Shown: one piece after another, positions 35,740-46,292 of the stretch | Numbering within the stretch: the stretch's first letter is position 1 | How the letters are laid out: each line of letters begins with the position of its first letter | DNA from: Photobacterium aquimaris | Lineage (GTDB): Bacteria > Pseudomonadota > Gammaproteobacteria > Enterobacterales > Vibrionaceae | NCBI RefSeq assembly: GCF_002954455.1 | Contig: NZ_MSCC01000001.1 | Location: 1,587,577-1,651,576, forward strand | Length of the DNA: 64,000 nucleotides | Direction of reading: 5' to 3' | The notes under the pieces: generated by a model | Seen by the model: only the letters and a program-made list of their open reading frames with translations | Told to the model about the DNA's origin: nothing | Database searches by the model: none | Position numbers and translations under genes: made by a program

Positions 35740-38061
35740 TTATGCCGCAGTCACTTCACGGTACTTTTCACGTAAAATATGGGCTGCTGTCACCATATTA
35801 GTTAATGCCGCTTCAGTTTCAGTCCAATTACGTGTTTTTAAACCGCAATCTGGGTTGATCCATAAACGCTCAATCGGAATCAAAGCCGCAGCTTTATCAA
35901 TTAACCCGGTGATCGTATCAACTTCTGGAATATTTGGTGAATGAATATCATACACACCAGGGCCAATTTCATTAGGATAAGCAAATGCTTCAAATGCTGT
36001 GAGTAATTCCATATCAGAACGTGATGTTTCAATGGTTATCACATCAGCATCTAATGCCGCTACTGATGCAATTATTTGGTTGAACTCGCTATAACACATA
36101 TGCGTATGAATCTGTGTTTGTGGTGCAGCCCCTGCAGCTGAAATCTTAAACGCCTGTACAGCCCAATCGAGATACGCCTGCCATTGACTCTGTTTTAGTG
36201 GTAACCCTTCTCTGATCGCTGGCTCATCAATTTGAATAATGTTAATCCCTGCCGTTTGTAAATCCGTAACCTCATCACGCAGTGCTAATGCAATCTGATT
36301 AGCTATCGCTTCACGAGATAAGTCTTCTCGTGCAAACGTCCAACCTAATATTGTCACAGGCCCAGTAAGCATTCCTTTAACAGGCTTAGTAGTTAAAGAC
36401 TGCGCATAACGGATCCAATCGACAGTGATTGGCTTTGCTCGGTAAATATCTGACACAATAATTGCAGGTTTTACACAACGCGATCCATAACTTTGTACCC
36501 AACCATATTGAGTAACAACAAAGCCCTCTAGCTGCTCTGCAAAATATTCCACCATGTCATTACGCTCAGCTTCACCATGCACTAATACATCAAGTCCCAA
36601 ATTATGCTGTCGAATAATCGCATCTTGAATATGTATCTCCAACGCTTGATGGTAGTCAGCTTCAGTTATTCGCCCCGCTTTAAAATCACTACGTTGACTA
36701 CGAATGGCCGTTGTTTGTGGAAATGAACCTATCGTCGTCGTCGGTAATAAGGGCAGCTGTAACGCGTGTTGCTGTTGGATCGTTCGCTCAGCATAAGGAA
36801 GCGCTCGTTGAGCTAATTGCGGTGTAATGGCTGCAGTACGTTGCTGTACTTGAGTATTATGCACGCGTTCACTATCAAGACGGGCTTTTATACTAACGCT
36901 ATAATCACTACATGCTGCAATCGCACTTTGTTCACCATCAAGCGCTTGAGCCAATAACGTAATTTCATGACATTTTTGTTTGGCAAATGCTAACCATTTA
37001 CGAACATCTTCATCCAGTTCAGTTTCACTCTCAACATCTATAGGGCTATGTAGTAAAGAGCATGAACTCGCTAACCATAAATTGCGCCCTAATTGCTGCT
37101 TTAGCGGCTGCAAACGAACTAGCCATTCAGCCAGATCTGCCCGCCATACATTACGACCATTAATCACACCTGCAGATAGCACCCAATGATTTGGAATGGC
37201 GTCAGCTACGACTGATAATTGTGCTGGTGCGGCTGATAAATCAATATGTAAACCATCAACATTGAGCTGTGAAATTGTTGCGAGTTGATGACTAATGTCA
37301 TCAAAATAAGTGGTCAATAGTAACTTAGGCCCACCATGAAGTACTTGATATGCTAATTTAAAACTTGCCGTCCATTCAGAGGGTAACTCAAGCGCTAATG
37401 CTGGCTCATCTACCTGTACCCATTCAACCCCTAGTGCGGTTAATTTGGTTAATATTTGCTGATAGGCTGTCAACAAACGGGGTAATAATGTCAATCGATC
37501 AAACCCTTGCTGTTTCTCTTTACCTAACCATAAATAAGACACTGGTCCTAATAATACCGGCTTAACGTTATGGCCTGCTTTTTTAGCCTCTGCCACCTCT
37601 TCAAACAACTGTTGCCAGCTAACGTTAAAACTATCTTCTGCAGTAAATTCTGGCACGATGTAATGGTAATTAGTATTGAACCATTTGGTCATATCAGCAG
37701 CAGCACATACACATCCCGTCGGCGCTTTACCACGTGCGACAGTAAATAAGGTATCTAAATCAGGAAAACCTTGCTGATGACGGCTTGGAATATGACCAAG
37801 CAACATGCTCGTGCCTAATACATGGTCATACCAAGCAAAATCCCCTACTGCAACATAATCTAGCCCAGCACTAAGTTGATCATTCCAATGGCGATGACGT
37901 AACTCTTGTCCAACGTTTTTAAGCTGAGATTGATCGATCTCACCCCGCCAATAACGTTCTTGAGCAAATTTTAATTCGCGCTGACTACCAATACGTGGAT
38001 AGCCTAAAATATGGGTCACTGTTTTAGTTATACCGGCCTTTTTTTCTGATTGTACTGTCAT
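35740..38061 (-). CDS. metE: Cobalamin-independent methionine synthase
   Basis: MetE transfers the methyl group of 5-methyltetrahydropteroyltriglutamate to homocysteine, the last step of methionine synthesis, without B12. The 773-residue length fits the family. The N-terminal [27 protein letters not shown] is typical, and the C-terminal barrel has the zinc ligands in [11 protein letters not shown] (His and Cys) and NPDCGLKTR (Cys). [10 protein letters not shown] and [13 protein letters not shown] are homocysteine/folate loops. AGGAA precedes the start. It is divergent from metR, its expected activator. Confidence 0.95.
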   Translation of the reverse strand: MTVQSEKKAGITKTVTHILGYPRIGSQRELKFAQERYWRGEIDQSQLKNVGQELRHRHWNDQLSAGLDYVAVGDFAWYDHVLGTSMLLGHIPSRHQQGFPDLDTLFTVARGKAPTGCVCAAADMTKWFNTNYHYIVPEFTAEDSFNVSWQQLFEEVAEAKKAGHNVKPVLLGPVSYLWLGKEKQQGFDRLTLLPRLLTAYQQILTKLTALGVEWVQVDEPALALELPSEWTASFKLAYQVLHGGPKLLLTTYFDDISHQLATISQLNVDGLHIDLSAAPAQLSVVADAIPNHWVLSAGVINGRNVWRADLAEWLVRLQPLKQQLGRNLWLASSCSLLHSPIDVESETELDEDVRKWLAFAKQKCHEITLLAQALDGEQSAIAACSDYSVSIKARLDSERVHNTQVQQRTAAITPQLAQRALPYAERTIQQQHALQLPLLPTTTIGSFPQTTAIRSQRSDFKAGRITEADYHQALEIHIQDAIIRQHNLGLDVLVHGEAERNDMVEYFAEQLEGFVVTQYGWVQSYGSRCVKPAIIVSDIYRAKPITVDWIRYAQSLTTKPVKGMLTGPVTILGWTFAREDLSREAIANQIALALRDEVTDLQTAGINIIQIDEPAIREGLPLKQSQWQAYLDWAVQAFKISAAGAAPQTQIHTHMCYSEFNQIIASVAALDADVITIETSRSDMELLTAFEAFAYPNEIGPGVYDIHSPNIPEVDTITGLIDKAAALIPIERLWINPDCGLKTRNWTETEAALTNMVTAAHILREKYREVTAA

Positions 38062-38123
38062 TGTTATATTCCTTTAATTCACTGTGTATTAATCATAAAT
38101 CCATATAAAAACAATGGCTAAGA

Positions 38124-38150
38124 TGACTGTTATTGACTAACACAGTGACT
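38124..38150. promoter_or_regulatory. TGACT repeats in the metE-metR intergenic region
   Basis: TGACT occurs at 38124, 38134 and 38146, spaced 10 and 12 bp, within about 90 bp of metE. Phased short repeats fit a MetJ-like operator, but the match to AGACGTCT is poor. Confidence 0.25.
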
Positions 38151-38193
38151 AATAATAACGCTGACAACAAGGTAATTTTTCTCATAACGATCA

Positions 38194-38207
38194 TGAATTT
38201 TTTTTCA
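38194..38207. promoter_or_regulatory. MetR-like dyad TGAA-N6-TTCA
   Basis: TGAA and TTCA flank six T. The MetR consensus is TGAA-N5-TTCA, so the spacing is one base long. Its position between metE and metR is right. Confidence 0.35.
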
Positions 38208-38339
38208 CGTTAAAATGCTAGTAATTGATAAAACCAATCGCTAACATAGCCGTTTAGCCATCCAGATGTTTACAATTACCACTTTACCGAGTAGATTAAA
38301 AAACAATCAACTGCTGCCTATATGCTCCAAGGATGGAAT

Positions 38340-39251
38340 ATGATTGAACTTAAACATCTAAAAACATTAACAGTACTGAGAGCAACAGGATCACTCACTG
38401 CAACTGCAAATAGTTTATATTTAACCCAATCAGCACTGTCTCATCAGTTAAAAGATCTGGAGCAACGCTTAGGCAGTCAACTTTTTTTACGTAAAACACG
38501 CCCAGTACGCTTTACAGCTGAAGGTAAAGTGCTGCTTGATTTAGCCGACACCGTATTGCCAAAAATACAAATTGCCGAGCAAACACTAGCCAATAGTAAA
38601 CATCAGACAACGGCAAGGTTACAAATGGCTATTGAATGCCATTCGTGTTTTCAGTGGCTAATGCCTGCTTTAAAAAAATATCAGGTACTATGGCCTGATG
38701 TGGATATTGATTTTTGTTCTGGGTTTAGTTTTGATCCTATTCCGGCATTAGCTCAAGGGGAATTAGACTTAGTCATTACATCAGATATTCAACCCCGCAA
38801 CGAAATTCATTATGAGCCATTGTTTGATTTTGAAATGCGCCTCATTGTTGCTTCGCACTCACCGTTAGCGACTAAGTCATATATAGATCCAGCCGATCTT
38901 GTCGATCAAACTCTACTTAGTTATCCAATTCAACGTCATCGCTTAGATATTGTTAAGCACTTTCTTCACCCTGCGGCCATTGAGCCATTAACGTGGAAAC
39001 AAGCTGATAATAGTCTGATGTTGATACAAATGGTGTCTGCGGGAATGGGAGTCGCGGCATTGCCGAATTGGGCAGTTGATAGTTTTGTCCGTCAGGGATT
39101 AATTGTCAGCAAACCATTAGGCACCGGATTATGGCGGCGTCTCTTTGCTGCGGTACGAGCGTCAGAATACCAGCACCACTATTTGAAGGCTTTTTTTGCA
39201 ACAGCGAAACAGCAATGCCAGCAGCATTTACAAGGTATTAAAACGGTTTAA
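38340..39251 (+). CDS. metR: LysR-family activator of methionine genes MetR
   Basis: A 303-residue LysR-type regulator. The start at 38340 (MIELKHLKTLTVLRATGSLTATANSLYLTQSALSHQLKDLEQRLGSQLFLRKTRPVRFTAEG) gives the MetR-type helix-turn-helix and has AAGGA 7 nt upstream; an ATG 18 nt earlier (38322) lacks support. The homocysteine-responsive domain begins ARLQMAIECHSCFQWLMPAL, a MetR hallmark. In E. coli MetR with homocysteine activates metE and represses metR. The divergent arrangement with metE is conserved here. Confidence 0.92.
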   Translation: MIELKHLKTLTVLRATGSLTATANSLYLTQSALSHQLKDLEQRLGSQLFLRKTRPVRFTAEGKVLLDLADTVLPKIQIAEQTLANSKHQTTARLQMAIECHSCFQWLMPALKKYQVLWPDVDIDFCSGFSFDPIPALAQGELDLVITSDIQPRNEIHYEPLFDFEMRLIVASHSPLATKSYIDPADLVDQTLLSYPIQRHRLDIVKHFLHPAAIEPLTWKQADNSLMLIQMVSAGMGVAALPNWAVDSFVRQGLIVSKPLGTGLWRRLFAAVRASEYQHHYLKAFFATAKQQCQQHLQGIKTV

Positions 39252-39260
39252 ATCATAAAG

Positions 39261-39291
39261 AATAACCCATTAATGTATTTAATGGGTTATT
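39261..39291. terminator. Bidirectional terminator between metR and the secreted orphan
   Basis: AATAACCCATTAA pairs perfectly with TTAATGGGTTATT over 13 bp around a 5-nt loop. Confidence 0.75.
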
Positions 39292-39307
39292 TGTTAATAT
39301 TAATAAC

Positions 39308-40360
39308 CTACCATTTTACGCCTAACGTAAAATCAGTATTAATAGGATGTTTATGGTATTCAGTTACAATTCTAATAATATTTTTATCATCTAGTTTATA
39401 ACAACTAATACCCATCTCACCACCTTGATTGCGATTGTTACTATTCACATTACAGGTCAAAATTAATTTATCACGAGCTCGATCAGCTGCAATATAGCTT
39501 TCAGGAAAGGTTACGTCATAAACACCAGTGCTTAATTTAGAGACTTTAATATCACCGATATAAAGAGACTGACCTTGGTTAACAGTCACATAACTCAGCT
39601 TTCCTTGAGAAGAAATACGAATACTCACTGAATTAACAGGTGATTGATACGCAATACGAGGTTTAGGATCCGGTTCTGGCTGTATTTGTTTCTCAACAAG
39701 TTTTAAAGGGAGTAATGCATTAGCATATATTGCAAAAGATCCATTATCATACGAAAAACGTAATTTCGAATATTTATTATTACCGATAATATTTTCAGGT
39801 GGATTTAATATTTCATTTTTAACCTCGACTTGATCATATGAGTGGGGCTCATGCTCAAATTCATATTTTTCACATTTATATTTTCCGTCTGGTTGTATTC
39901 TTCCCGTAGAATGAAAACTTTCATTCCACATAACAGCACCTTTACCATATTCAAATCTTAATACTTTTTTATTGATAATATCAGGTGTTGATTCAAAAAT
40001 AACACCTGCTGGCGGGGCTTTAAAATTTCCATCCATATATGAACTATCATTATTTGATAAATAACCATTACCACTACAATCACTACTTTCATACCAAATC
40101 CAATCTGCATCAGTTATATAGGTATGATAGTAACCTTGCCCATCATCCAGTTTTATTTTTCCTGTATTCGCATCAAGAAAATATACCAATTTATCAATTA
40201 ATATCCTTGGACTATCATTAGTTCCCAGCGCGTTACTAAAAAAATTACCATTGGCATCTTCCCAATGACCAATAATATCGCCTTCTGCAGCATTACTATT
40301 AACACTCAATAAAGTAGAAAATACTGTTATCGCTATGAATAAATATTTTTTTATTATCAT
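39308..40360 (-). CDS. Secreted protein of unknown function (350 aa)
   Basis: I do not recognise the family. A Sec signal peptide (KYLFIAITVFSTLLSVNSNA, cleavage NA-AE) leads into an Asn/Asp/Tyr-rich beta-type protein. The first half opens GDIIGHWEDANGNFF and has many aromatic and acidic residues. A proline-rich linker (QPEPDPKPRIAYQSP, about residues 230-245) separates a C-terminal domain with NSVSIRISSQGKLSYVTVNQGQSLYIGDIKVSKLSTGVYDV and two cysteines (CNVNSNN, ISCYK) that could form a disulfide. The coding and flanking DNA is AT-rich. It is a lone gene between two terminators, possibly acquired. Confidence 0.72.
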   Translation of the reverse strand: MIIKKYLFIAITVFSTLLSVNSNAAEGDIIGHWEDANGNFFSNALGTNDSPRILIDKLVYFLDANTGKIKLDDGQGYYHTYITDADWIWYESSDCSGNGYLSNNDSSYMDGNFKAPPAGVIFESTPDIINKKVLRFEYGKGAVMWNESFHSTGRIQPDGKYKCEKYEFEHEPHSYDQVEVKNEILNPPENIIGNNKYSKLRFSYDNGSFAIYANALLPLKLVEKQIQPEPDPKPRIAYQSPVNSVSIRISSQGKLSYVTVNQGQSLYIGDIKVSKLSTGVYDVTFPESYIAADRARDKLILTCNVNSNNRNQGGEMGISCYKLDDKNIIRIVTEYHKHPINTDFTLGVKW

Positions 40361-40605
40361 CGTTGTTTACTGTCTCAAATTTTTAATATTATTAAATATA
40401 TAAAGTAATAATAAATTTATAAAAGAGCACAATAATACTCTGCAAGCATTTTATTGACAGTGATATTTATATTAAAATTGAAAAATAGACAATAACATTT
40501 TGAATGTTATTCGAAAAAATATATATTCACTTAATAACAATATGTATATTTAGCGAACAAGTAATAAAGCCTCATATTAATTTGAGTACATTTTTACACA
40601 CTAAC

Positions 40606-40632
40606 AAAATAACCCACCTAATTAGTGAGTTA
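40606..40632 (-). terminator. Terminator after the DUF4250 gene
   Basis: On the minus strand TAACTCAC pairs with GTGGGTTA (one wobble) around a 7-nt loop, followed by TTTTG. Confidence 0.6.
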
Positions 40633-40651
40633 TCCTATATTTCCTTTTTTA

Positions 40652-40840
40652 TTACTTAAACTGATTATTTAATGGATCGTAATGATAGCCTTGCTGAGCC
40701 ATTTTCTCTATCAGTTCAGTTTCGCTTAACTCATAACGAGAGGTTAATTCAGCCATTGAGCAACACTCTAACCGTAAACGCTCATTCACAATACCAATCA
40801 CAATATGGGTATCCATACCAAGTAAGTTATTAATTTCCAT
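40652..40840 (-). CDS. DUF4250 domain protein (62 aa)
   Basis: A 62-residue cytoplasmic protein that fits the DUF4250 pattern along its whole length: a start like MxINNLLGMDTHIVIGIVNERLR, a helix with CSMAELTSRYELSETELIEKM, and the ending GYHYDPLNNQF. It is probably a small helix-turn-helix-like fold. Function is unknown. A strong GGGGGA ribosome-binding site precedes the ATG. It lies between two terminators and is its own unit. The AT-rich gap 40361-40605 upstream of the secreted orphan holds no gene. Confidence 0.8.
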   Translation of the reverse strand: MEINNLLGMDTHIVIGIVNERLRLECCSMAELTSRYELSETELIEKMAQQGYHYDPLNNQFK

Positions 40841-40947
40841 TTTATCCCCCTTACTATTTCAATGATCATTGTCATTACTATATGTAACTCATTAAGCATA
40901 GACGATATATTACAAATTCTCCCTGTTGTACATTTCAGCTATAAAAA

Positions 40948-40975
40948 AGCCTTTATCTCAAACAAGATAAAGGCT
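40948..40975 (-). terminator. Intrinsic terminator of the membrane protein at 40998
   Basis: AGCCTTTATCT and AGATAAAGGCT pair perfectly over 11 bp; on the minus strand the stem runs into TTTTT. Confidence 0.8.
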
Positions 40976-40997
40976 AATTAGGATTCACAGTGATGGC

Positions 40998-41678
40998 TTA
41001 AAATAAGGTTAATTGCATCACGGCTGAAAAAGTAAGTAATGCCGCTGCTGCTAGTAGCTGCCATTTGTTGACGGTTTTATGTAATAAAATATGCCCCGAC
41101 CATACCAGTAATGCAATCACCAAACACACTAATGAAGTCACAACTTCAACAGTATAAGGCGCAGTTGCAGCCTCACCCATAAAGATAATTTTCCACACTA
41201 ATAACAGTACCGATACTATTGCACTCACAAAGCCAACAAACGGCAAAATGCGATGAAAAGCCTGTAAGCGAGTGCGTGAAAACGTAAGTAATACATGAGC
41301 AAGCAAGCTACCGTATAGCACCATCGCCACTAAACTCAGCAACACTTCTGGCATATCCATCATTGGCAATAACATCACCCAACAAATGAAACCCAACAAA
41401 TTCGCACCATAAAGCACAATGAGAGGCCCTGAATCTCGTGTTTTACTGGTTTTCACTTTGACGGTAAAAAATAACAAGCTTAATAGCGGAAGTACTGCCC
41501 ATACTTGGCTGATCGCAGCTAATAACCATCCAACCAGTAATACAGGCAGCATTTTATGTACGCGACCACGTTGACCAGGGCAAATTTCCCCTTTGGTGAG
41601 AACTAAAGTAAGAATACATTGCGCACCAAGTAGTGCCGGAATTAAAAATGCAAGATAGCCGATCATATTAAGCATCAT
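40998..41678 (-). CDS. Polytopic membrane protein of unknown function (226 aa)
   Basis: A very hydrophobic 226-residue protein with about eight membrane segments and short polar loops (TKGEICPGQRGRVHK, KTSKTRDSGP, SRTRLQAFHR). I do not recognise a characterised family. The start may be ATG 41678 or one of the in-frame ATG codons just after it (MMLNM). No ribosome-binding site is evident. It is divergent from glpABC with a 275-bp gap that carries the glp operators, and has its own terminator. Confidence 0.7.
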   Translation of the reverse strand: MMLNMIGYLAFLIPALLGAQCILTLVLTKGEICPGQRGRVHKMLPVLLVGWLLAAISQVWAVLPLLSLLFFTVKVKTSKTRDSGPLIVLYGANLLGFICWVMLLPMMDMPEVLLSLVAMVLYGSLLAHVLLTFSRTRLQAFHRILPFVGFVSAIVSVLLLVWKIIFMGEAATAPYTVEVVTSLVCLVIALLVWSGHILLHKTVNKWQLLAAAALLTFSAVMQLTLF

Positions 41679-41814
41679 AAAAAATTAAGGGAGCACAATT
41701 ATACTCAAGTCACGTCAAGATGCGAATCTCAGCCGCCCCTTTACCGCTAAACACAACCTTTGTATTAACAGTTCCGTTTACTGATCTTCAATTAGCCACT
41801 TCATGAACAAAAAG

Positions 41815-41859
41815 GAACATGTTAATGTTCGTTCGCTCATTTATGTGCATTCGCTCAAC
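41815..41859. promoter_or_regulatory. GlpR-like operator cluster upstream of glpABC
   Basis: GAACATGTTAATGTTC (41815-41830) is a 16-bp dyad. ATGTTCGTTCGCTCAT (41825-41840) and TGTGCATTCGCTCAAC (41844-41859) are overlapping and tandem degenerate copies. A further CGAACAT half-site overlaps the glpA start codon (41949-41955). The E. coli GlpR operator is WATGTTCGWTAWCGAACATW. Confidence 0.5.
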
Positions 41860-41953
41860 AAATAGAATGTAATTTAATGGCATATTAACCCTATTAAAAT
41901 AGTGGGCGTTTAAAACGCTAATAATATAATCAATAACGATAAGCGAAACGAAC

Positions 41954-43606
41954 ATGACGACTTGGTTAGAAACAGAGGTTGTGATCATCGGCGGTGGTGC
42001 AACTGGGACAGGGATAATGCGTGATTGTGCCCTGCGCGGTATAAAATGCATTTTAATTGAAAAAGACGATTTAGCCTCTGGAACAACAGGTCGCAATCAT
42101 GGCTTACTTCACTCTGGTGCCCGCTATGCCGTGACAGATCCAGAATCAGCCAAAGAATGTATTACTGAAAACCGTATTCTTAAAAATATTGCTCGTCATT
42201 GTGTGGAAGATACACAAGGATTGTTTATTTCTCTGCCAAGTGATGATCTTCAATTTCAACAGCAATTTATTAGCGCCTGCCAAGGTGCTGATATTGATGT
42301 CGAACAATTAACCCCACAACAAGCGTTACGATTAGAGCCGAACTGTAATCCGCATTTAATTGGAGCGGTAAAAGTCCCCGACGGTACCATTGATCCTTTT
42401 CGGCTTGCTTCATCAAATGCACTTGATGCTATCGAACATGGCGCACAATTGTTTAATCACACTTTTGTTACTGACCTTATTCAACAAAATGGCATTGTTA
42501 AAGGAGTTAAGTGTTTAAACCTTAAAACCAATACTCATTTTGAAATTAGAGCTCAACAGGTAATTAATGCGGCAGGGATCTGGGGCCAGAAAATCTGCCA
42601 GTACGGTGATCTTAATATCACTATGTTCCCTGCCAAAGGATCATTATTGATCTTAGATTATCGTATTAATAACTTAGTGATCAACCGCTGTCGCAAGCCC
42701 TCTGATGCTGATATTTTAGTTCCCGGAGATACTATTTCATTGATTGGAACAACTTCAGAACGCATTGATTATAAAGATATTGATGACCTTCATGTCACGA
42801 GTAAAGAAATTGATATTTTATTAAAGGAAGGTGCCAAACTTGCTCCGATCATGGCCAATACTCGAGTATTACGTGCTTATGCAGGCGTACGTCCATTAGT
42901 GGCTGTCGATGGTGATACTAGCGGCCGTAATATTAGCCGCGGGATCGTGCTATTAGATCACGCTGAACGCGATAGCATGGATGGTTTTATTACTATCACT
43001 GGCGGTAAGTTAATGACCTATCGCATGATGGCTGAATGGACCACCGACTTGGTTGCCATAAAACTCGGGAATACCACCCCTTGTACCACTCACCAACGAC
43101 CATTACCGGGCTCCGAACAACCTAAAGCCATTAAGCACACAGCCAGTTTAGCCAAACCAGTTTATCAATCTGCTTATTACCGCCACGGTGAGCGCGCGCA
43201 ACAATTTTTAACCGATGATAAGAAAAGCCAAGCCATTATTTGTGAATGTGAAATGGTAACTTGTGGTGAAGTTGAATATGCCATCAAGCAACTTGATGTG
43301 CATAACTTAGTTGATTTACGCCGTCGTACTCGCGTTGGTATGGGACCTTGCCAAGGGGAATTATGTTCTTATCGAGCAGCTGGACTATTTGCTGAATATG
43401 GCAACACTGATGGCAACCATGCAAGCCATATTTTGAGTGATTTTCTTGAAGAACGCTGGAAAGGCATTAAACCTGTTTTTTGGGGAGATGCTTTACGCGA
43501 AGGCGAGTTTTCTTATTGGATTTATGAAGGTCTATTTGGTGTCAGTGATATTCCACCAGCAACAACATCTACCAATACTAACCAGCCACAAGACGAGGAA
43601 AAATAA
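41954..43606 (+). CDS. glpA: Anaerobic glycerol-3-phosphate dehydrogenase subunit A
   Basis: GlpA is the FAD catalytic subunit of GlpABC, which oxidises sn-glycerol-3-phosphate to dihydroxyacetone phosphate and passes electrons to menaquinone under anaerobic conditions. The N-terminal FAD motif [19 protein letters not shown] (residues 11-29) and [21 protein letters not shown] match closely. The C-terminal BFD-like region has [15 protein letters not shown] and [10 protein letters not shown], cysteines for a [2Fe-2S] cluster. Its 550 residues fit. The stop overlaps the glpB ATG (TAATG), which shows translational coupling. Confidence 0.95.
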   Translation: MTTWLETEVVIIGGGATGTGIMRDCALRGIKCILIEKDDLASGTTGRNHGLLHSGARYAVTDPESAKECITENRILKNIARHCVEDTQGLFISLPSDDLQFQQQFISACQGADIDVEQLTPQQALRLEPNCNPHLIGAVKVPDGTIDPFRLASSNALDAIEHGAQLFNHTFVTDLIQQNGIVKGVKCLNLKTNTHFEIRAQQVINAAGIWGQKICQYGDLNITMFPAKGSLLILDYRINNLVINRCRKPSDADILVPGDTISLIGTTSERIDYKDIDDLHVTSKEIDILLKEGAKLAPIMANTRVLRAYAGVRPLVAVDGDTSGRNISRGIVLLDHAERDSMDGFITITGGKLMTYRMMAEWTTDLVAIKLGNTTPCTTHQRPLPGSEQPKAIKHTASLAKPVYQSAYYRHGERAQQFLTDDKKSQAIICECEMVTCGEVEYAIKQLDVHNLVDLRRRTRVGMGPCQGELCSYRAAGLFAEYGNTDGNHASHILSDFLEERWKGIKPVFWGDALREGEFSYWIYEGLFGVSDIPPATTSTNTNQPQDEEK

Positions 43607-44949
43607 TGAATTTTGATAATATAATTATTGGTGGTGGTGTTGCAGGCTTAACTTGTGCGATCCGTTGTGCTCAAGCTGGACTTAAAACAGCCGTTATTGC
43701 TGCAGGTCAAAGTGCACTCCATTTTTCGTCAGGATCAATTGATGTGTTAAGCCGTTTACCTAATGGCACTGCAATCCAATATCCTTTTAATGAATTTGAC
43801 ACCTTAACTACTCAATCACCACAGCATCCTTACAGTAAATTAGGGCTTGATATTACTCGTCAAGCGATTGATTGGTATCAACAGACAATAGCAAATATTG
43901 GCATTGAACTGCATCATCAAGCTGATGATTGTAACCATTTGCGCATTACTCCAATGGGAACATTTAAAGCGACATGGTTATCACAATCAACAGTACACCC
44001 TTTTCCGATGTTTGAACCCGCACAAGCATTACATAGACTCGCATTAGTAACGATTGATGGTTTCCGTGATTTTCAGCCCCAATTAGCAGCCGATAACTTA
44101 CGTCTACTACCCCACTTTGCTAACGTAGAAATTACCACTGCAGCTGTTGCATTACCTGATGTAGAACTCATGCAGCGTAATCCGTGTGAATACCGCTCGA
44201 TTGATATTTCTCGTGTCTTAGCCGATGAAAATAAACTACAACGTTTTGCGTTAGCCATGAAAAATACCATTGGCGAGGCAGATCTGGTGGTTCTTCCAGC
44301 TGTCTTTGGTAACGGTACTGGCATTAAGATCATCAAAAAAATTGAACAGTTAACCGGTTACACACTGTGTGAAATTCCAACCATGCCGCCATCGCTACTT
44401 GGCATTCGTTTAGAAGATGCGATGAAAAGCTATTATAAATCGTTAGGTGGGTTGATTCTTGCAGGTGATGAAGTGACTCATGGTGAATTTGAGAATAACC
44501 AATTACAACGTATTTTCACTCGCCACCATGGTGACATGCCACTAGTTGCCAATCATTACTTACTCGCTAGTGGTAGTTTCTTTAGCCGTGGTTTACATGC
44601 AGAACGCCATCATATTGAAGAAGCCATTTTTGGATTAGATATCGCACCATTAGCATCAACCAACCACCAGCATTGGTATCAATCACAATTTTTCAGCAAT
44701 CAACCGCATCAATTTCTAGGCATGGGCGTTGAAACTAATCAGCAACTACAACCAAGCCTTAACGGTAATACCATTACCAATCTCTATTGTGCAGGGGCTA
44801 TTTTGGCGCATTACAACCCTGTCTTTGAAGGCTGTGGCAGCGGTGTTGCTATTAGTAGCGGTTTTCATGCGGCACAATCAATGATCGCCTTACAGAACAA
44901 CCATCAATCAAGCGCTATTTTTCCATCATTAGCAGAGGGCAATATCTAA
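43606..44949 (+). CDS. glpB: Anaerobic glycerol-3-phosphate dehydrogenase subunit B
   Basis: GlpB is the second flavoprotein subunit (FMN/FAD) of the anaerobic enzyme. The 447-residue protein begins [48 protein letters not shown], a dinucleotide fold with the GlpB-specific SSGSxDVL. The C-terminus has [28 protein letters not shown], closing the flavin site. It overlaps glpA and glpC by 1 nt each (TAATG), so all three subunits are made in concert. Confidence 0.94.
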   Translation: MNFDNIIIGGGVAGLTCAIRCAQAGLKTAVIAAGQSALHFSSGSIDVLSRLPNGTAIQYPFNEFDTLTTQSPQHPYSKLGLDITRQAIDWYQQTIANIGIELHHQADDCNHLRITPMGTFKATWLSQSTVHPFPMFEPAQALHRLALVTIDGFRDFQPQLAADNLRLLPHFANVEITTAAVALPDVELMQRNPCEYRSIDISRVLADENKLQRFALAMKNTIGEADLVVLPAVFGNGTGIKIIKKIEQLTGYTLCEIPTMPPSLLGIRLEDAMKSYYKSLGGLILAGDEVTHGEFENNQLQRIFTRHHGDMPLVANHYLLASGSFFSRGLHAERHHIEEAIFGLDIAPLASTNHQHWYQSQFFSNQPHQFLGMGVETNQQLQPSLNGNTITNLYCAGAILAHYNPVFEGCGSGVAISSGFHAAQSMIALQNNHQSSAIFPSLAEGNI

Positions 44950-46157
44950 TGCTCAAGCAAGATACCAGTTTTGACCAATGCATTAAATGCACCGTATGTA
45001 CCGTTTATTGCCCTGTTGCTAAAGCCAATCCTAATTACCCTGGCCCTAAACAATGTGGTCCTGATGGCGAGCGATTACGGATTAAAAGCGCGGAATTTTA
45101 TGATGATATGCTCAAGCTATGCACCAACTGCAAACGATGTGAAACCGCGTGTCCTTCTGGCGTTAAAATTGGTGACATGATTGCTGTTGCGCGCAGTAAA
45201 CATGCTAAACACGATCTAAATATTAAAACTATTCGTGATTTTGTCCTTAGCCATACCGATTTAATGGGATCTGTCGCGACCCCTTTCGCACCAATCGTCA
45301 ATGCGATTACCAGCATGAAACCGGTTAAAAAAGTTATGCATAAAACCATTGGGGTTCATGACCATAAAAGTTTACCTAAATATTCCCATGGTACTTTTCG
45401 CCAATGGTATAAAAAACACTGCCATAACCAAACTCACTATCCACAACAAGTACATTATTTTCACGGCTGTTATGTAAATTATAATCACCCACAATTAGGT
45501 AAAGATTTCATCAAGGTCATGAATGCAATGAACATTGGTGTGCAATTACTAAAAAAAGAAAAGTGTTGTGGTGTACCACTGATTGCTAATGGTTTCTTTG
45601 ATAAAGCCAAGAAAAACGCATTGCTCAATACTCAAAGTTTTGCAGCGGTTGTTGAAAAATATAATTCTACCATTGTTTCAACCTCTTCAACTTGTGCGTT
45701 TACCTTACGAGAGGAATATCCACATGTTTTAAAAGTTGATAATGCTAACGTTGCCGATCGAATTGAGTATGTGACCCGTTTTCTACTTAAAGCATTTATG
45801 AATGGCAATACCCCTAAGCTAAAACCTATTAATAAGAAAGTGGTCTACCATACTCCGTGCCACCTAGAGCGCACTGGAGGGAGTTTATATACCATTGAAT
45901 TACTGAAAATGATTCCAGGTTTAGAACTTGAGGTATTAGATAGCCAATGTTGCGGCTTAGCAGGAACTTATGGTTTTAAAACTGAAAATTATGATACTTC
46001 AATAAAAATTGGCCAGGACTTATTTCAAAAAATACGCCATGCCAATGCTGATTATGCAATAACTGATTGTGAAACCTGTAAATGGCAAATTGAGGAAAAC
46101 ACTGATTTAACAACAATTCATCCAGTTAGTTTACTGGCTATGGCATTAGCTGACTAA
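44949..46157 (+). CDS. glpC: Anaerobic glycerol-3-phosphate dehydrogenase subunit C
   Basis: GlpC is the iron-sulfur, membrane-associated subunit that links GlpAB to the quinone pool. Two ferredoxin motifs, CIKCTVCTVYCP (about 11-22) and CTNCKRCETACPSG (about 57-70), carry [4Fe-4S] clusters. Two CCG domains follow (EKCCGVPLIANG and DSQCCGLAGTYG), as in HdrB-like proteins. The length of 402 matches. It ends the operon before a strong hairpin terminator. Confidence 0.95.
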   Translation: MLKQDTSFDQCIKCTVCTVYCPVAKANPNYPGPKQCGPDGERLRIKSAEFYDDMLKLCTNCKRCETACPSGVKIGDMIAVARSKHAKHDLNIKTIRDFVLSHTDLMGSVATPFAPIVNAITSMKPVKKVMHKTIGVHDHKSLPKYSHGTFRQWYKKHCHNQTHYPQQVHYFHGCYVNYNHPQLGKDFIKVMNAMNIGVQLLKKEKCCGVPLIANGFFDKAKKNALLNTQSFAAVVEKYNSTIVSTSSTCAFTLREEYPHVLKVDNANVADRIEYVTRFLLKAFMNGNTPKLKPINKKVVYHTPCHLERTGGSLYTIELLKMIPGLELEVLDSQCCGLAGTYGFKTENYDTSIKIGQDLFQKIRHANADYAITDCETCKWQIEENTDLTTIHPVSLLAMALAD

Positions 46158-46197
46158 ACACACCTTTACCAATCGGCTCTTTTTGATAATACTAATC

Positions 46198-46238
46198 AAG
46201 TACGCAGTGTTCCCCCCGATTAAATACTGCGTACTTTT
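46198..46238 (+). terminator. Terminator of glpABC
   Basis: AAGTACGCAGT (46198-46208) pairs perfectly with ACTGCGTACTT (46226-46236) around a 17-nt loop, then TTAA. The T tract is short. Confidence 0.6.
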
Positions 46239-46292
46239 AACTCGCTCAATGGTTAGCGAGATAGGTTTATCTAACGATTGAGTCAACATATT

